This document shows positions 6,838 through 8,533 of a DNA stretch of 8,533 nt, piece by piece. The notes beneath the pieces are model-generated. The model ran no database searches. It had not been told where the DNA came from and worked only from the letters and a program-made list of their open reading frames with translations. The position numbers and the translations under genes are program-made. Source of the stretch: an uncultured Ruminococcus sp. (GTDB lineage: Bacteria > Bacillota > Clostridia > Oscillospirales > Acutalibacteraceae); NCBI GenBank assembly GCA_902802975.1, contig CADCOF010000040.1, positions 1 through 8,533 on the forward strand, read 5' to 3'. How positions within the stretch are numbered: the first letter of the stretch is position 1; the number at the start of each line of letters is the position of its first letter.

Positions 6838-8382
6838 ATGTTCGATTTTATAATCAAAGATGGTGTATTGGTAAATTTCAGATGGGATAACTTGAAAATC
6901 CGCAATGTAGTTGTACCTGATACCGTAAAAAAAATAGCATCGAGAGCATTCGCCATGTGCAAAGGTATCGAGAGCATCATACTTCCGCCCACCATTACCG
7001 AAATAGGAAGTCAGGCTTTTTCCGGATGCTTTTCGCTAAAAAGCATTAATCTCCCCGGAAGTCTTGTTAAGCTGGGTTCCGAAGCGTTCAGAAACTGCAG
7101 CTCTCTCGAAATGATTAAAATTCCAATCAGTGTTCCTGAGATCAGGGAATTTACGTTTTGCAACTGCACTTCGCTGCAGGAAGTTGAGTTGAGCGACCAA
7201 ATCAAAAGCATCGAAGATCACGCTTTTTACGGCTGCAAATCGCTAAAGAAAGTGTATATTCCAAAAAAATTAAGCGAGATATCATCATTCACTTTTTGCG
7301 GGTGTACGTCTTTGAAATACGTTGTAATTCCTGAAGGAGTAAAATGTATACGAAAGAGCGCGTTCTGGGGCTGCAGTATGCTCGAAGAGGTCAAGCTGCC
7401 GTCATCAATAACGGAGATAGAAGACTATGCTTTCAGAGACTGTGAGAATCTTACAACGATAGAACTTCCCGAAAGCATTGAGACGATGGGGAAGAATGTA
7501 TTCGCCGATTGCCGCAGACTTGAAATATCTGTCCCTAATGATTATTCCGAACTCAGAGGTTCGCTTGCCGGTCTTAATATAAAGCAAAAACAAGTTGCTG
7601 AAGATAAAATCGAGTTGGAAGTGTCTGACGATATCGATCAGGCAGAAGAAAAAGAAGAAGGCCGTACCGTCCGCACTACACAGAAAAAACAGAATTACAC
7701 CATAAGAAGCTTTACCGAAGTAGCAAAACCGAAATACTATTCTCCCGGTTCGATGTTTGTGACGCGTAATGTATGCGGATATGATATTTCTACTACAGTG
7801 TATAACTGGGATAGAGTTCCGCGCCCCTTGATCGAGCGAATGATAGAAACGCACAACTTCGAAGCAGAAATGTATCTTCCGATGAAGTACTGTATTGTTG
7901 CAGCAGTGTTTTTAAAAGATAAGCATACCGAAGCGGAGTCGTATATCTGGAGAAATACTACGGATATCATTTGCTATTTCATCAATGCAAATGACTATGA
8001 AACGGTAAAAGGTCTGTTTGAAAGCGGAAAATTTGTTACAAGCTCAAATATTACAACATTGCTTGAATGTGCTGTTGACAAAGTTCAAAACGGCGGCGAT
8101 ATGAAAATACAGATGCTTATTAATAACTACTATCTGATTCATTCGTCGGATTGTTTTAAGTATCAATACAGTGAATCAATTTCTCATGTAAACAGGCAGT
8201 ATCTATATTCTCTGGACAGTATCGAAAGACGTATAAATGATATCAGAATGATGGTTTGTGAGGGTGCAGACCGTTCGGTAATCATGGAAACTGCAAACGA
8301 TTTGTTCGGTCAGATCACTGATTTTATGTCTATGATACCTAACGAACTTGCTGAACTTTTTGATACATACAATACAGGATAA
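6838..8382 (+). CDS. Cytoplasmic BspA-type leucine-rich-repeat protein with an unassigned helical C-terminal region
   Basis: The 514-residue product opens with FDFIIKDGVL, a common lead-in to BspA-like (LRR_5) repeats. Nine consecutive repeats of 23 residues follow at 24-229, with the pattern I-x-L/I-P...I...AF..C.SL; a half repeat (ISVPNDY) caps them. A charged linker (about 249-285) joins them to a C-terminal region (about 286-514) with several amphipathic helices. Parts of it, such as residues 387-435 (YETVKGLFESGKF onward), have an ankyrin-like helix-turn-helix feel, but I cannot assign a family. There is no signal peptide, transmembrane segment or cell-wall anchor, and the many cysteines suit the cytoplasm, unlike secreted BspA proteins. 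The start has a weak GTGGGG ribosome-binding site (6825-6830), its own strong promoter and a terminator downstream, so it is probably monocistronic. Leucine-rich repeats usually mediate protein binding; the partner and role are unknown. Confidence 0.82.
   Translation: MFDFIIKDGVLVNFRWDNLKIRNVVVPDTVKKIASRAFAMCKGIESIILPPTITEIGSQAFSGCFSLKSINLPGSLVKLGSEAFRNCSSLEMIKIPISVPEIREFTFCNCTSLQEVELSDQIKSIEDHAFYGCKSLKKVYIPKKLSEISSFTFCGCTSLKYVVIPEGVKCIRKSAFWGCSMLEEVKLPSSITEIEDYAFRDCENLTTIELPESIETMGKNVFADCRRLEISVPNDYSELRGSLAGLNIKQKQVAEDKIELEVSDDIDQAEEKEEGRTVRTTQKKQNYTIRSFTEVAKPKYYSPGSMFVTRNVCGYDISTTVYNWDRVPRPLIERMIETHNFEAEMYLPMKYCIVAAVFLKDKHTEAESYIWRNTTDIICYFINANDYETVKGLFESGKFVTSSNITTLLECAVDKVQNGGDMKIQMLINNYYLIHSSDCFKYQYSESISHVNRQYLYSLDSIERRINDIRMMVCEGADRSVIMETANDLFGQITDFMSMIPNELAELFDTYNTG
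6907..7524 (+). repeat. Coding array of nine 23-residue leucine-rich repeats
   Basis: The nine repeats begin at residues 24, 47, 70, 93, 116, 139, 162, 185 and 208 without any insertion or deletion; only the last is one residue short. A cysteine occupies the same place in every unit: 41, 64, 87, 110, 133, 156, 179, 202 and 225. The repeats are conserved at the protein level but diverged in DNA, so they look old and selected rather than freshly duplicated. The regular period implies a continuous solenoid with an inward-facing cysteine ladder. Confidence 0.85.
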
Positions 8383-8469
8383 CTTTTGACAGATTTGACA
8401 GCTAAGATAGCGTTACTATTCACACTCTAACCTAAGATAAAAATCAGAGAAAACTCTAAGAAATCAAAA

Positions 8470-8508
8470 GCCTCAAATCTCGTAAAATCGAGGATTTGGG
8501 GCATTTTT
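8470..8508 (+). terminator. Rho-independent terminator closing the leucine-rich-repeat gene
   Basis: GCCTCAAATCTCG (8470-8482) pairs with 8489-8502 over 13 base pairs, with one T-G wobble and one bulged G, around the loop TAAAAT. ATTTTTG follows (T-run 8504-8508). The stem lies 87 bases after the stop codon of the leucine-rich-repeat gene. Four As precede the left arm (8466-8469), giving a short T-run on the opposite strand, so it may also work for a gene converging from the right. Confidence 0.9.
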
Positions 8509-8533
8509 GTGTGTATCGAATATGTCAAAAACA

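Noticed and set aside
8385..8401. Two copies of TTTGACAG that resemble -35 boxes
   Set aside because: Neither TTGACA has an acceptable -10 hexamer at 16-18 bases. The best candidate, TACTAT (8414-8419), is 13 or 22 bases away, so no promoter is called.

Overview
The window looks like a chromosomal housekeeping segment from a member of the Bacillota, most likely class Clostridia (Ruminococcaceae/Oscillospiraceae-like). This is inferred from the AGGAGG ribosome-binding sites, GTG and TTG starts, moderate A+T content, the type of second type IIA topoisomerase, and a cytoplasmic BspA-type leucine-rich-repeat protein. I could not test the taxonomy by database search. All genes lie on the + strand.

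Layout. Positions 1-186 hold the end of a tRNA cluster: tRNA-Leu(CAG), whose first base lies just outside the window, then tRNA-Cys(GCA), with a short hairpin in the spacer. A rho-independent terminator (197-226) follows. The nucleotide-excision-repair helicase gene uvrB starts at a GTG at 263, not at the longer ATG at 248. A 200-base A+T-rich gap (2225-2424) contains an imperfect 17-bp inverted repeat. Next comes a two-gene operon for a type IIA DNA topoisomerase of ParE/ParC (topoisomerase IV) size: the ATPase/Toprim subunit (2425-4413), then the DNA-cleaving subunit (4428-6668). The upstream stop codon overlaps the ribosome-binding site of the downstream gene. A 169-base gap carries the clearest promoter in the window (TTGATT-17-TATAAT), with a perfect palindrome over its -10 box and a small hairpin in the predicted leader. 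It drives a 514-residue protein with nine exact 23-residue leucine-rich repeats, a charged linker and an unassigned helical C-terminal region. A strong terminator at 8470-8508 closes the window.

How the genes fit together. The tRNAs, UvrB and the topoisomerase are core information-processing functions: translation, DNA repair, and relaxation or decatenation. The leucine-rich-repeat gene appears to be an independently controlled single-gene unit. I see no phage, transposase, CRISPR array, toxin-antitoxin pair or defence cassette. The most unusual items are the divergent topoisomerase pair, which lacks a GyrA box and has altered ATP-site and Toprim motifs, and the LRR/helical protein behind a promoter that looks built for repression.
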